Assembly (NCBI GenBank): GCA_020024635.1
Contig: JAHHTL010000018.1
Coordinates: forward strand, 1-44,346
Origin: Ruminococcus sp.
GTDB taxonomy: Bacteria; Bacillota; Clostridia; Lachnospirales; Lachnospiraceae
Length of the DNA stretch: 44,346 nucleotides
Direction: 5' to 3'
Part shown: piece by piece, positions 1 through 8,409 of the stretch
Layout: each line of letters begins with the position of its first letter
How positions within the stretch are numbered: position 1 is the first letter of the stretch
Program-made: the position numbers and the translations under genes
Notes under the pieces: model-generated
The model's database searches: none
What the model was told of the DNA's origin: nothing
What the model saw: the letters and a program-made list of their open reading frames with translations, nothing else

Positions 1-10
1 AATACAGTGC

Positions 11-16
11 TATAAT
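11..16 (+). promoter_or_regulatory. -10 box of promoter for the cytidylate-kinase-like gene
   Basis: A consensus TATAAT lies 44 bases before the start codon at 61. The matching -35 box would fall outside the window. A strong ribosome site (AAAGGAGGA, 45-53) follows, seven bases before the ATG. Confidence 0.55.
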
Positions 17-60
17 AGGAACTACATCATTTATGTGTACATACAAAGGAGGACTTCTAT

Positions 61-546
61 ATGAAATTAGTAATTACAATGAGCCGTCGTTTCGGCACCG
101 GTGCTAGCGTGATTGCAAATGAGCTTTCCAAAAGACTAAGTATTCCATTATATGACAAAGCCTATATTGAACAAAAAATAGATGACCATATGTACGAGTC
201 AGAAGCCGAGGCAATCCGCAAGCTTGCTGAAAAACCATGCATTATTCTTGGACGATGTGCTTCTCATATCTTAAAAGATAAAATGAATGTATTAAATATT
301 TTTGTCTGCGCTTCCAAAGAAGATCGCATTCAAAGAATTATGAAGTTAGAATCCCTTACTTATGAACAGGCAAAAGAGAAAGTGGAAACTACAGACGAAG
401 AACGTTCTACTTATTATTATGAACACACTGGTAATACCTGGGGGGACATTAATGATTATCATATGATTCTAGACACTTCCGAACTTGGTGTTGAAAATTG
501 TGCCGATATTCTCATGCAGTATTTCGAACGATTAGAATATATATAA
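61..546 (+). CDS. Short cytidylate-kinase-like (AAA_26 family) protein
   Basis: This 161-residue protein resembles the cytidylate kinase-like family common in Clostridia. The N-terminus (ITMSRRFGTGASVIANELSKRL) matches the family's P-loop region, where the usual form is SR.YGSGG. IILGRCASHIL near residue 65 matches the family's VGRCAD segment, and NVLNIFVCASKEDRIQRI follows as in relatives. It is shorter than usual (about 200 residues): the stretch between the P-loop helix and the GRCA segment, which normally holds the substrate-binding helices, is only about 30 residues. It may therefore have lost normal NMP binding, and its substrate is unknown. It has its own promoter and ribosome site and is followed at once by a terminator, so it is probably monocistronic. 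The family call is fairly sure; the activity is not. Confidence 0.75.
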   Translation: MKLVITMSRRFGTGASVIANELSKRLSIPLYDKAYIEQKIDDHMYESEAEAIRKLAEKPCIILGRCASHILKDKMNVLNIFVCASKEDRIQRIMKLESLTYEQAKEKVETTDEERSTYYYEHTGNTWGDINDYHMILDTSELGVENCADILMQYFERLEYI

Positions 547-547
547 G

Positions 548-587
548 AAAATCCTGGACTTTCACAATGAAAATCCAGGATTTTTTT
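548..587. terminator. Bidirectional rho-independent terminator
   Basis: The arms AAATCCTGGA and TCCAGGATTT pair around a short loop and are followed by a run of T on the plus strand. The minus-strand copy also ends in TTTT and overlaps the stop codon of the symporter gene. It would terminate the convergent genes on both sides. Confidence 0.85.
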
Positions 588-1860
588 ATAGATCCATTCG
601 GTCAAACACTTCTTTTTTTATCATTTTATTTTGGTGAGCTACAATAGTGGTACATACTGCATCTCCTGTAATATTTACAGCAGTTCTTGTCATGTCCAAG
701 ATTCTGTCAATTCCCATAATAAGTGCAATTCCTTCCACCGGAAGTCCTACAGAATTAAACACCATAGACAGCGTAATCAGTCCCACTCCCGGAACTCCTG
801 CTGTACCAATCGATGCAAGGGTTGCTGTTGCTATTACTGTCAAATAGTCTACCGCCGTTAAGTTGATTCCGAAAGCCTGGGAAACAAACATAACCGCCAC
901 ACCTTGCATAATTGCGGTTCCATCCATATTAATGGTCGCGCCAAGCGGAATGGTAAAAGAAGAAATTTTTCTAGAAACTCCCATCTTTTTATCAAGCGTG
1001 TCAATGGAAAGCGGAATCGTTGCATTCGAGGTTGCCGTAGAAAATGCAAAGCCCATGACCGGGAGAAATTTTTTCACAAATTTTATAGGATTTAATCCTG
1101 TGAAAATCTTCAATAAGATCTGGTACACGCCAAACCCCTGAAGGAATAACGCCAAAAAAACTGCAAACATATATTTTAACATTGGGAGAAATGCATCAAA
1201 TCCAATCCCTGCAAATGTTTTTGCAATGAGACAAAATACCCCAAAGGGAGCAGCTTTCATAACTGCCATAGTCATGTCCATCATTAGATCATTGAATTCC
1301 GAAAAGAACCGTGCAACTGTCGTTACTCTCTCTCCCCTTTTAGCAAGCAAAATACCGATAAAAATTGCAAAGAAAATAATCTGAAGCATATTTCCTTCTG
1401 CCAATCCCTGAATTGGGTTTTTGGGGATAATATTTAATAACGTTTCCGCAAATCCTGTCGTTTCTGCAATGGTTGTTTCTGCGCGCTCAATATTCGAAAT
1501 ATCAAGTCCAACTCCCGGATGAATAAGCTTTCCTATAGAAAGTGCAAGGGAAATTGCCACTGCCGTGGTAAACAGATAAAATACTACTGTCTTTACTCCA
1601 ACTTTCCCCAATGTTTTTGTATCCCCTATGGCCATACTGCCACAAATCAAGGAGCAAAACACAAGTGGTACGACTAACATCTGCATCGCACGTAAAAATC
1701 CGTTACCAATTACATAAAACACGCCATTGATGATCACTTCATCTCTTACATAGCCTGCTGGAACCCAGTAATGAAGCATAATACCGGCTATAGATCCCAA
1801 AATCAAACTAAGAAAGATCCAAGTGGTAAGTCCTATTGTTTTCTTTTCTTTGTTTTTCAT
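586..1860 (-). CDS. Dicarboxylate/amino acid:cation symporter (DAACS/GltP family)
   Basis: This 424-residue membrane protein belongs to the sodium- or proton-coupled glutamate/aspartate/C4-dicarboxylate symporter family. The re-entrant hairpin HP1 serine motif is visible (FAFSTATSNATIPLS, around residue 275), followed by the family signature GATINMDGTAIMQG in TM7 and a glycine-rich HP2 region (SIGTAGVPGVG). The C-terminal DRILDMTRTAVNITGD motif in TM8 holds the Asp and Arg that contact the substrate's amino and side-chain carboxyl groups in characterised members. Substrate and coupling ion cannot be told apart from sequence here. It starts 18 bases after the RmlD-like gene, behind AAGGA, so the two are probably co-transcribed. 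A shared terminator closes the gene. Confidence 0.93.
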   Translation of the reverse strand: MKNKEKKTIGLTTWIFLSLILGSIAGIMLHYWVPAGYVRDEVIINGVFYVIGNGFLRAMQMLVVPLVFCSLICGSMAIGDTKTLGKVGVKTVVFYLFTTAVAISLALSIGKLIHPGVGLDISNIERAETTIAETTGFAETLLNIIPKNPIQGLAEGNMLQIIFFAIFIGILLAKRGERVTTVARFFSEFNDLMMDMTMAVMKAAPFGVFCLIAKTFAGIGFDAFLPMLKYMFAVFLALFLQGFGVYQILLKIFTGLNPIKFVKKFLPVMGFAFSTATSNATIPLSIDTLDKKMGVSRKISSFTIPLGATINMDGTAIMQGVAVMFVSQAFGINLTAVDYLTVIATATLASIGTAGVPGVGLITLSMVFNSVGLPVEGIALIMGIDRILDMTRTAVNITGDAVCTTIVAHQNKMIKKEVFDRMDL

Positions 1861-1878
1861 TCAATTCCTTCTTTCTAA

Positions 1879-2796
1879 CTATTGACAGATATATTCTTTT
1901 AAAGCATCTTTCCAGGAAATCGGGCATTCAATCCCACACATGCGAAGCATCATATTGTCAAGAATCGTATATCTGCTGCCACACTCATTTTCCGTTGTTT
2001 TGGAAACTATAGATGGGTTTGCTAGATTCATATGTTCAAAACTTTCTCTTCCTCGCAACATATCTCTTCTCTTTTTAGGAAGCAATGGGACCTCTTTTTT
2101 TCCTAAAAGTTTTAAAATTTCTTCCGCTAATTCATAACGACTACAGAATCCCTCACATACTGCATGATAAATTCCTTCCTGCTCTGCTTGTATCAACCGT
2201 AAAATAACTTTGGAAAGTTCCTTCGCACTTGTCGGGCAAGCATAGTCGTCTGTAGCCGCCTCAATAGATTGTCCTTTTTTTGCACAATCTATGATGTGGT
2301 TAACGAAATTATCTCCTTCTTTCCCGTATACCCATGAACTTCTAATAATCAGATGTTTTGGTGCAAGTTCTTTCACAAAATTTTCTCCGGCAAGTTTCGA
2401 TTTTCCATACACCGTCTTTGGATTTGGCGTGTCAAATTCATGATAGCTCCTCTTCGTGCTATCGCAAAAAATATCATCTGTTGAAATTTGAATGATCCTT
2501 GCATCAATTTTTCTTGCAATGGCGCTTAAATTTCTTGCTCCCAATGCATTTACCTTGTATGCTTCTTCTATATTTTCTTCACATAAGCGTACATCTGTCA
2601 TTCCCGCACAGTTGATAATGGTATTGGGACGGTTGCTGTTTCCAAAGCGATTAACCGCTACTGCATCTGTAATATCTAAATCCTCATGACCTGTTTCAAA
2701 AAGCTCCACATCACGCATATCAAGCATGTTGTGTATCATCGTTCCTACACGCCCATGGGCTCCTGCAATCCATATTTTTCCGTAATCATATCCCAT
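1879..2796 (-). CDS. RmlD-like sugar-nucleotide reductase (extended SDR)
   Basis: This 305-residue NAD(P)-dependent reductase has the fold of dTDP-4-dehydrorhamnose reductase (RmlD_sub_bind). The Rossmann nucleotide motif is near the start (IWIAGAHGRVGTMI), with INCAGMTDV following as in RmlD. QISTDDIFC and the catalytic YGKSKLAGE (Tyr-x-x-x-Lys) match the active site. The rest of a rhamnose pathway is not nearby, so rhamnose synthesis is only one possibility; NAD-dependent epimerases of unknown substrate look the same. The start has AGGAGA eight bases upstream. That ribosome site directly abuts the U-run of the terminator behind the prsA-like gene, leaving no obvious room for a separate promoter. 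Confidence 0.85.
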   Translation of the reverse strand: MGYDYGKIWIAGAHGRVGTMIHNMLDMRDVELFETGHEDLDITDAVAVNRFGNSNRPNTIINCAGMTDVRLCEENIEEAYKVNALGARNLSAIARKIDARIIQISTDDIFCDSTKRSYHEFDTPNPKTVYGKSKLAGENFVKELAPKHLIIRSSWVYGKEGDNFVNHIIDCAKKGQSIEAATDDYACPTSAKELSKVILRLIQAEQEGIYHAVCEGFCSRYELAEEILKLLGKKEVPLLPKKRRDMLRGRESFEHMNLANPSIVSKTTENECGSRYTILDNMMLRMCGIECPISWKDALKEYICQ

Positions 2797-2810
2797 ATAT
2801 ACTCTCTCCT

Positions 2811-2854
2811 AAAAAAAGCTGCCGAAAAGTGGTTTCTTTACTTCTCAAGCAGTC
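2811..2854 (-). terminator. Imperfect hairpin with U-run after the PrsA-like gene
   Basis: On the minus strand GACTGC..GAGAAGT pairs with ACTTTTC.GGCAGC, with some mismatches and wobbles, and is followed by seven T. The U-run touches the ribosome site of the downstream reductase gene, so it may act as a partial, readthrough terminator. Confidence 0.6.
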
Positions 2855-2865
2855 TTTTTTATTTT

Positions 2866-3897
2866 TTATTCTGATTTTTGTTTCATTGTTACGCCAGTCT
2901 TAGAAAAATCGATTTTTCCCCAAACTTTTTTATTTCTGTCTATTTTTGTTTCCTTTTTCCAAGTATCGACCAACTCTTGATATTTTGCTGCTTTTCTTTC
3001 ATTTATAATGGTTTCTTTTTTTGCATCTGTGGCTTCTCGATCTAGCAAGCTGGTAATCTGACCGATGTAAATTCCGGATTCTGTTTCGACCACTTTTGAG
3101 AGTTCGTTTTCTTTTAAAGCATCTGCAACTTTTATAAATTCTGCGTCAACTGATGTTGTCTTTTTATCAAAAGTTGTCTTTTTCATCTCTACTTCTTGTG
3201 CCTTTGCTGCTTCTTCGAAAGATTTACCTGTAGATACCGCTGCTTTTATATCCTGCGCTTTTTCTTTTAATTCCTTCTTTTCTTCTGCAGTCATATCTGA
3301 AACACTGCCGTCTTGAGCCGTCTTTTTAAAGGATAAAAACACATAATTCATTGCTTTTTGTGCCGCTTCCTTATCAGATACATTTTGATCCACATCCGCA
3401 GTCATTTGCGTCGTCATTTTATTTTGAATAGTAATTTTTTCAAGAAGTTCTTTCACATACTCTTTCGAACCTGAAATAACCTTTCTGGTACTTTCCTCGT
3501 TAGCAGCTATAAACTCTTCCACTGCCTTTTCGATGGCTTCTTCTTCCTCTTTCGTCAGTTCTACTTTGTATTCTTTTGCATGTTGACTAATAAGATATAT
3601 GTTTTCAAGATTTTCCATCACACCTTCTTTAACCATCTCTTCGTAAGTCTTCTTCTTGTCCACTTGCTGTTTCCACATTTCCTCTGCAGTTGTTCCCATC
3701 ATTCCTGCATAGTACGTCTCATACTGTGCCTGCTGCATTCTCGCATAGAAATTTGCAACGCCAAACGGTATCTTCTCCTTACCGATCGTCGAAACTGCTT
3801 CCTCATTATTTACAGAATGACCACATCCCGTCAAAGAAGTAACCGCAAGGGTGCTTGCTGCTGCCAGAACGAGTAGTCTCTTTTTAAAACTGATCAT
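2866..3897 (-). CDS. PrsA/SurA-like peptidyl-prolyl isomerase lipoprotein
   Basis: This 343-residue protein has a lipoprotein signal peptide: a basic start, a hydrophobic core and the lipobox LTGC near residue 25. It should be anchored to the outer face of the membrane. A SurA_N-like helical domain follows (residues 40-180). A parvulin-like segment lies around 230-290 (AKAQEVEMKKTTF...ALKENELSKVVETESGIYIGQI), and a charged helical tail ends the protein. The isomerase domain is short and degenerate, so it may be a holdase-type foldase rather than an active isomerase. It likely assists folding of secreted proteins. The ATG has AGGAGG five bases upstream. It lies behind mfd but has its own good promoter overlapping the mfd stop. 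Confidence 0.8.
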   Translation of the reverse strand: MISFKKRLLVLAAASTLAVTSLTGCGHSVNNEEAVSTIGKEKIPFGVANFYARMQQAQYETYYAGMMGTTAEEMWKQQVDKKKTYEEMVKEGVMENLENIYLISQHAKEYKVELTKEEEEAIEKAVEEFIAANEESTRKVISGSKEYVKELLEKITIQNKMTTQMTADVDQNVSDKEAAQKAMNYVFLSFKKTAQDGSVSDMTAEEKKELKEKAQDIKAAVSTGKSFEEAAKAQEVEMKKTTFDKKTTSVDAEFIKVADALKENELSKVVETESGIYIGQITSLLDREATDAKKETIINERKAAKYQELVDTWKKETKIDRNKKVWGKIDFSKTGVTMKQKSE

Positions 3898-3919
3898 AAG
3901 TGCCTCCTAAGTATTTCAT

Positions 3920-3933
3920 TTTAACAAGTTAAA
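3920..3933. promoter_or_regulatory. Perfect 14-bp palindrome at the prsA-like transcription start
   Basis: TTTAACAAGTTAAA is self-complementary. It overlaps the -10 box by one base and spans the expected start point of the promoter at 3933-3961, so it is a candidate operator. Confidence 0.4.
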
Positions 3934-3961
3934 GTATAGCCTTTTTTTTCTAATCTAACAA
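3933..3961 (-). promoter_or_regulatory. SigA-type promoter of the PrsA-like gene
   Basis: Read on the minus strand, TTGTTA (3956-3961), a 17-base spacer and TATACT (3933-3938) make a good housekeeping promoter. The -35 box lies in the last codons of mfd. Confidence 0.65.
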
Positions 3962-6900
3962 GCTTTTTATATCATTTAATAACTTTTTCACTGTTTCAAG
4001 AACATTTGGTTGCTTCTCTTTCTTGTTATAACTTTTTTTATGGTAGTAGAAATAAGGAGGAGTATCTGCCTTAAATACCAGGTTTCCACTGTAGGCTTTT
4101 AAAAGTCCCGGTATTTTTTCTGGTTGTACTTTTGCCGCTTCGTACATCACAAATTTAAAATCTTCTCCTTTTTGTTCCACTGCTGTTATATAAGCCGAAT
4201 GTGCAAGTGCCTTCAATCCCGAAATTGTAAGAAGTTGCTGAACTTTCTTCGGGATATCTCCAAAACGATCAATGAGTTCTTCAATCATATCATCCATTTC
4301 TTCTTCGTTTTCAATGCTTGCAATTCGTTTGTAAATATCCAGTTTTTGGTATTCATTTGGAATATAACTGTCTGGGATAAAGGCATCCACATTCAATTCG
4401 ATAGTTGTGGTGTAAAGATCTTCGTCCAATTCTCCTTTCAACTGTTTTACCGCTTCATTTAGCATTTTACAGTATAAGTCGTATCCCACTGCTTCCATAT
4501 GTCCATGCTGTCTTTCCCCTAACAGGCTTCCTGCTCCGCGTATTTCCAAGTCTCGCATTGCAATTTTAAACCCAGATCCAAGATCGGTAAATTCTCGAAT
4601 TGCAGCCAGTCTTTTTTCCGCAATCTCCTTTAGCAGTTTATCTCTTCGGTATAGAAGAAAGGCATATGCCATTCGATTGGAACGCCCCACCCGTCCTCGA
4701 AGTTGATAAAGCTGGGATAATCCGAGTTTGTCAGCATCGTGAATGATCATCGTATTTGCGTTGGAAATATCCAGTCCTGTTTCAATAATTGTAGTAGAGA
4801 CCAATACATCAATATCCCCGTTAATGAAATCACACATAATATCTTCCAATTCTCGTTCTTTCATTTGACCATGTGCAAAGGCTACCACTGCATTTGGTAC
4901 GAGCTGTTGTATTTTCCCTGCCACATCTGCAATATCATGAACTTGGTTATAAACATAGTACACCTGTCCGGCCCTTGAAAGTTCTCTTTCAATTGCTTCT
5001 CTTACCATTTCATCATTGTATTCCATAACATACGTCTGGATTGGCATTCGGTCCATTGGCGCTTCTTCAAGAACACTCATATCTCGAATCCCAATCAAAC
5101 TCATGTGAAGGGTTCTTGGAATCGGAGTCGCAGTCAAAGTAAGAACGTCTACATTTTCTTTTAACTTTTTGATTTTTTCTTTGTGAGCCACCCCGAAGCG
5201 CTGTTCTTCATCAATAATGAGAAGTCCTAAATCTTTGAACTCCACATCTTTTGACAGCACTCTATGAGTACCGATCACAATATCCACAAGACCTTTCTTT
5301 AAGTCCTCTACGGTTTTCTTTTGCTCCGCGGCGGTACGAAAACGACATAACAGTTCAATCTTTATCGGAAACTCTTTCATGCGCTGTACAAATGTATTGT
5401 AATGCTGTTGTGCTAAAATGGTAGTTGGAACTAGATACACAACTTGTTTACTCTCTTGCACTGCTTTGAACGCCGCTCGAATTGCAATTTCTGTTTTTCC
5501 ATATCCTACATCTCCGCACACAAGACGATCCATGATTTTTTTGCTTTCCATGTCCCGCTTTGTATCTAGAATAGCTTGCATCTGATCATCCGTTTCCTCA
5601 AATGGAAACATTTCTTCAAACTCTGTTTGCCAAACCGTATCTGGTCCATATTCATAACCTTCTGACTGCTGCCTTGTAGCATATAATTCTACAAGATCTT
5701 TGGCTATTTCTCTTACCGCACCTCTTACCTGGCTTTTTGTTTTTGACCATTGTGCAGTACCTAGTTTATTTAGTTTGGGTTTCTTCGCATCTGCACCTGC
5801 ATATTTTTGAATCAGATCCAGCTGAGTAGCAAGAATATAAAGAGAACTTCCACCTGCATAGGAAATCTTCATATAATCTTTGGTAACTTTATCAACCTCG
5901 ATTTTTTCAATTCCTTCATAGATTCCAAGTCCATGATTTTCATGAACCACATAATCTCCAACTTTGAGTTCTGTAAAACTTTGAATTTTTTGTCCTTCAT
6001 AGGTTTTATGACGTTTTTTCTTTTTCTTCTTGCCGAAAATATCCGTTTCTGAAATCACCATAAACTTCAGCATTGGATATTCATAACCACTCTCTACGTG
6101 ACCGTAGGAAACCATAATTTCTGTTGGCTGAACCTCTCTATTTAAATCCTCACTGTAAAAACTATTGAGATCATAGTCTCTAAGATCTTCCGCAAGTCTT
6201 CTTGCACGTGTCCTTGAGCCTGAAAGAAGAATGACGCGATAGCCGCTTCTCTTTAATCGCTTCAAATCTCTGGTAAGCATTTCAAAACTATTGTTGTAGG
6301 GATTTACTCCCTTCGTCTGAAAAGAATAGGACTCCCGCATCTTAAAACTACCACATTTACTTTCCAGTGTCGTAAATCCAATTCCATAATACTGGTTTAT
6401 TTTATTAATCATCTCTTTTGAGGAAAAAACAGTCAGTTCTTTCTCTTGGTCAAAAGCTTCTGACTCTTCCCTGTTTCTCTTGCTTATTAAAAATTCTTCT
6501 TCTACTTCTTTTAGACGCTCAATTAAACGGACTGGCTCATCCAAAAACAAAATGGTGTCGTCTATATCAAAAAAATCCAAAAAGGAAACGCCTTCCTCTT
6601 CTTCTGAAAGTTCTGAAGCCGGATAAATGGTAAGTGATTCTAAATTTTCAATAGATCTTTGGGTCTGCGTATCAAATGTGCGAATAGAGTCTACCTCATC
6701 CCCCCACAACTCAATACGAATAGGATACTCTTCTGTCAGTGGATATACATCCAAGATCCCTCCTCGCACGGCAAACTGGCCCGGACTATCTACTTCTGTT
6801 TCTCTTTCATATCCGATACTGGATAATTTTGCTTGAAGATTCTGAAACTCTAATGTGTCCGCAGATGAAATAGAGATTTTCTGAGCGTCAATTTTACTCC

Positions 6901-7288
6901 TATCTGACATCCCATCCATGAATGCGTCAATGGTTGTAATAACCGTCATTCCCTTGTCAGATTCTAAGATATTCTTTATCACTTCCATTCTTTGTTTTTC
7001 CAAATATTTTCCTTTTAAATCTGCATGGTAAAACAAAAGATCCTTTGCCGGATAAAGATAGGCAGCCTCTTCTAAAAATTTATACTCTTCGTATGCACTT
7101 TTTGCTTTTTCCGCACTCGAATAAACGATCACTTTAAATTTTATGCCATCGCTAAGTGCATAAGAAAGATGTGTTTTTTGGGAGTTAACACATCCAGATA
7201 TTTGAAGAATTCCTGTTTTCTTTTGTCGATTTTTATAGATTTCCTGATAATCTGCCAATTCTGGCAAGGGTGCGAAAAACGCTTGCAT
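3950..7288 (-). CDS. mfd: Transcription-repair coupling factor Mfd
   Basis: This 1112-residue protein removes RNA polymerase stalled at DNA damage and recruits the UvrAB nucleotide-excision repair proteins. The N-terminal UvrB-homology region comes first (GQFAVRGGILDVYPLT near residue 170). The RNA-polymerase-interaction domain follows around 445 (VGDYVVHENHGLGIYEG). The SF2 translocase then shows Walker A GDVGYGKTE near 589, DEEQRFG as the DExQ box and a RecG-like QLRGRVGRS. A C-terminal TRCF domain ends it. The length is close to the usual 1150. A lysine run (residues about 419-425) lies in the linker before the polymerase-binding domain. It starts five bases after pth, so the two are co-transcribed. 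uvrA, uvrB and recD2 lie at the other end of the window. Confidence 0.98.
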   Translation of the reverse strand: MQAFFAPLPELADYQEIYKNRQKKTGILQISGCVNSQKTHLSYALSDGIKFKVIVYSSAEKAKSAYEEYKFLEEAAYLYPAKDLLFYHADLKGKYLEKQRMEVIKNILESDKGMTVITTIDAFMDGMSDRSKIDAQKISISSADTLEFQNLQAKLSSIGYERETEVDSPGQFAVRGGILDVYPLTEEYPIRIELWGDEVDSIRTFDTQTQRSIENLESLTIYPASELSEEEEGVSFLDFFDIDDTILFLDEPVRLIERLKEVEEEFLISKRNREESEAFDQEKELTVFSSKEMINKINQYYGIGFTTLESKCGSFKMRESYSFQTKGVNPYNNSFEMLTRDLKRLKRSGYRVILLSGSRTRARRLAEDLRDYDLNSFYSEDLNREVQPTEIMVSYGHVESGYEYPMLKFMVISETDIFGKKKKKKRHKTYEGQKIQSFTELKVGDYVVHENHGLGIYEGIEKIEVDKVTKDYMKISYAGGSSLYILATQLDLIQKYAGADAKKPKLNKLGTAQWSKTKSQVRGAVREIAKDLVELYATRQQSEGYEYGPDTVWQTEFEEMFPFEETDDQMQAILDTKRDMESKKIMDRLVCGDVGYGKTEIAIRAAFKAVQESKQVVYLVPTTILAQQHYNTFVQRMKEFPIKIELLCRFRTAAEQKKTVEDLKKGLVDIVIGTHRVLSKDVEFKDLGLLIIDEEQRFGVAHKEKIKKLKENVDVLTLTATPIPRTLHMSLIGIRDMSVLEEAPMDRMPIQTYVMEYNDEMVREAIERELSRAGQVYYVYNQVHDIADVAGKIQQLVPNAVVAFAHGQMKERELEDIMCDFINGDIDVLVSTTIIETGLDISNANTMIIHDADKLGLSQLYQLRGRVGRSNRMAYAFLLYRRDKLLKEIAEKRLAAIREFTDLGSGFKIAMRDLEIRGAGSLLGERQHGHMEAVGYDLYCKMLNEAVKQLKGELDEDLYTTTIELNVDAFIPDSYIPNEYQKLDIYKRIASIENEEEMDDMIEELIDRFGDIPKKVQQLLTISGLKALAHSAYITAVEQKGEDFKFVMYEAAKVQPEKIPGLLKAYSGNLVFKADTPPYFYYHKKSYNKKEKQPNVLETVKKLLNDIKSLLD

Positions 7289-7293
7289 AATTT

Positions 7294-7872
7294 CTACTCT
7301 TCTTTCTTTTTACGATTGTAATCATTCATTGCTTTTTGAATGTCACCTTGTACCATCATTACCACAGCATTTACAGCTTCCTTGTAACCATCTTCCATTT
7401 CCACCTTTTCTTCTATTGAAAAATGACCAAGTACATAATCTGCTAAATCCATCTTTGACGGCTTTTCTCCCACTCCCACTTTAATTCTTGGGAAAATCTG
7501 GCTTCCAAGATGTGAAATGATGTTCTTAATGCCGTTATGTCCTCCGGCGCTTCCTTTGGCACGGATTCTAAGCTGCCCCACTCCAAGACTAATATCATCA
7601 TAAACAACGATTAGCTCTTGATCTGGATCTATTTTATAGTAATCCACAAGGCTTCGTACACTTTCTCCACTTAAATTCATATACGTTTGTGGCTTTGCCA
7701 AAATGACTTTCTGCCCTTCTATGATTCCTTTTCCTATCAATGCACGATGTTTTTTGGTATCTACTGCTATATTATATTTCTCTGCAATTCTATCAATGAC
7801 ATCAAATCCTACGTTGTGTCTGGTACCTTCATATTGTCTGTCAGGGTTTCCAAGTCCTGCTATAATATACAT
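7294..7872 (-). CDS. pth: Peptidyl-tRNA hydrolase
   Basis: This enzyme releases tRNA from peptidyl-tRNA that drops off ribosomes. The start MYIIAGLGNPDRQYEGTRHNVGFDVID is the classic Pth N-terminus, with the asparagine of GLGNP and the catalytic histidine in RHNVG. KPQTYMNLSGESV and GSAGGHNGIKNI are the other family motifs. The frame stays open to 7971, but the family N-terminus and an AGGAGG site six to seven bases upstream put the start at 7872, giving 192 residues. The upstream extension would overlap the divergent gene's ribosome site. mfd follows after five bases. The pth-mfd pairing is common in Firmicutes. Confidence 0.97.
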   Translation of the reverse strand: MYIIAGLGNPDRQYEGTRHNVGFDVIDRIAEKYNIAVDTKKHRALIGKGIIEGQKVILAKPQTYMNLSGESVRSLVDYYKIDPDQELIVVYDDISLGVGQLRIRAKGSAGGHNGIKNIISHLGSQIFPRIKVGVGEKPSKMDLADYVLGHFSIEEKVEMEDGYKEAVNAVVMMVQGDIQKAMNDYNRKKKEE

Positions 7873-7948
7873 CTTTTTTCCTCCTGTCCAAGCATATTTT
7901 ATCCAATGACCGCATAAAATTATAAAAAATGTGATAGGAGAATCCGTT

Positions 7949-8383
7949 ATGAATGTAAAAACAAAAATCATTGTTCTTCATATGAAAGAAATCATCTATA
8001 CTGCAATTTTCACGCTTCTCACTCTACTGCTGATCGTCCTCGCTGTAGTGATGTTTTTGCCAGAAAAAAAATCCTCCTCCACGAACACAAAACAGAATTA
8101 TGTTCCCGGTGTATATACCGCCTCTGTCACGTTAAATAACACAGATCTGGAAGTGGAAGTTGCCGTCGATGAATCTCATATTAATTCTATCCGCTTCACA
8201 AATTTAAATGAAAGTGTAACAACTATGTTTCCTCTGATTCAGCCTGCGATCGAAGATATTGCTGAACAAATTTATGAGAAACAATCTTTGGATGAGATTT
8301 CTCTTTCAAAAGAAACTCCCTACACTTCCAAAGTCATACTTGACACTATAACTAAAGCCATAAAAAAAGCCGCAGTAAAATAA
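7949..8383 (+). CDS. Small membrane-anchored FMN_bind-like protein
   Basis: A 144-residue protein with one transmembrane helix (residues 13-37, after MNVKTKIIVLHMKEIIY), then a serine- and lysine-rich linker and an outside domain of about 90 residues. YVPGVYTASVTLNNTDLEVEVAVDESHINSIRF resembles the first strands of FMN_bind domains (pattern dGtY.g....g..v.V.V.dgkI..I), and a C-terminal helix follows TS. The SGAT flavinylation motif of RnfG/NqrC-type domains is absent; ETPYTS is in its place. A covalently bound flavin is therefore unlikely. The ATG at 7949 has AGGAG eight bases upstream; a GTG at 7931 in the same frame is too early for this site. It is divergent from pth and alone. Its last codons form the left arm of a terminator. 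Confidence 0.6.
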   Translation: MNVKTKIIVLHMKEIIYTAIFTLLTLLLIVLAVVMFLPEKKSSSTNTKQNYVPGVYTASVTLNNTDLEVEVAVDESHINSIRFTNLNESVTTMFPLIQPAIEDIAEQIYEKQSLDEISLSKETPYTSKVILDTITKAIKKAAVK

Positions 8384-8393
8384 TTGCTGCGGC
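8369..8393. terminator. Bidirectional terminator GCCGCAG/CTGCGGC
   Basis: A perfect 7-bp GC-rich stem with an 11-base loop. On the minus strand it is followed by seven T, giving a strong terminator for the acidic small gene and the operon before it. On the plus strand the T-run is weaker. The left arm is inside the coding end of the 7949-8383 gene. Confidence 0.85.
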
Positions 8394-8409
8394 GTATTTG
8401 TTATGTGTA

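Noticed and set aside
7873..7948. Divergent promoters between pth and the FMN_bind-like gene
   Set aside because: Several AT-rich -10-like hexamers exist on both strands, but none has a matching -35 at 16-18 bases, so no position is claimed.
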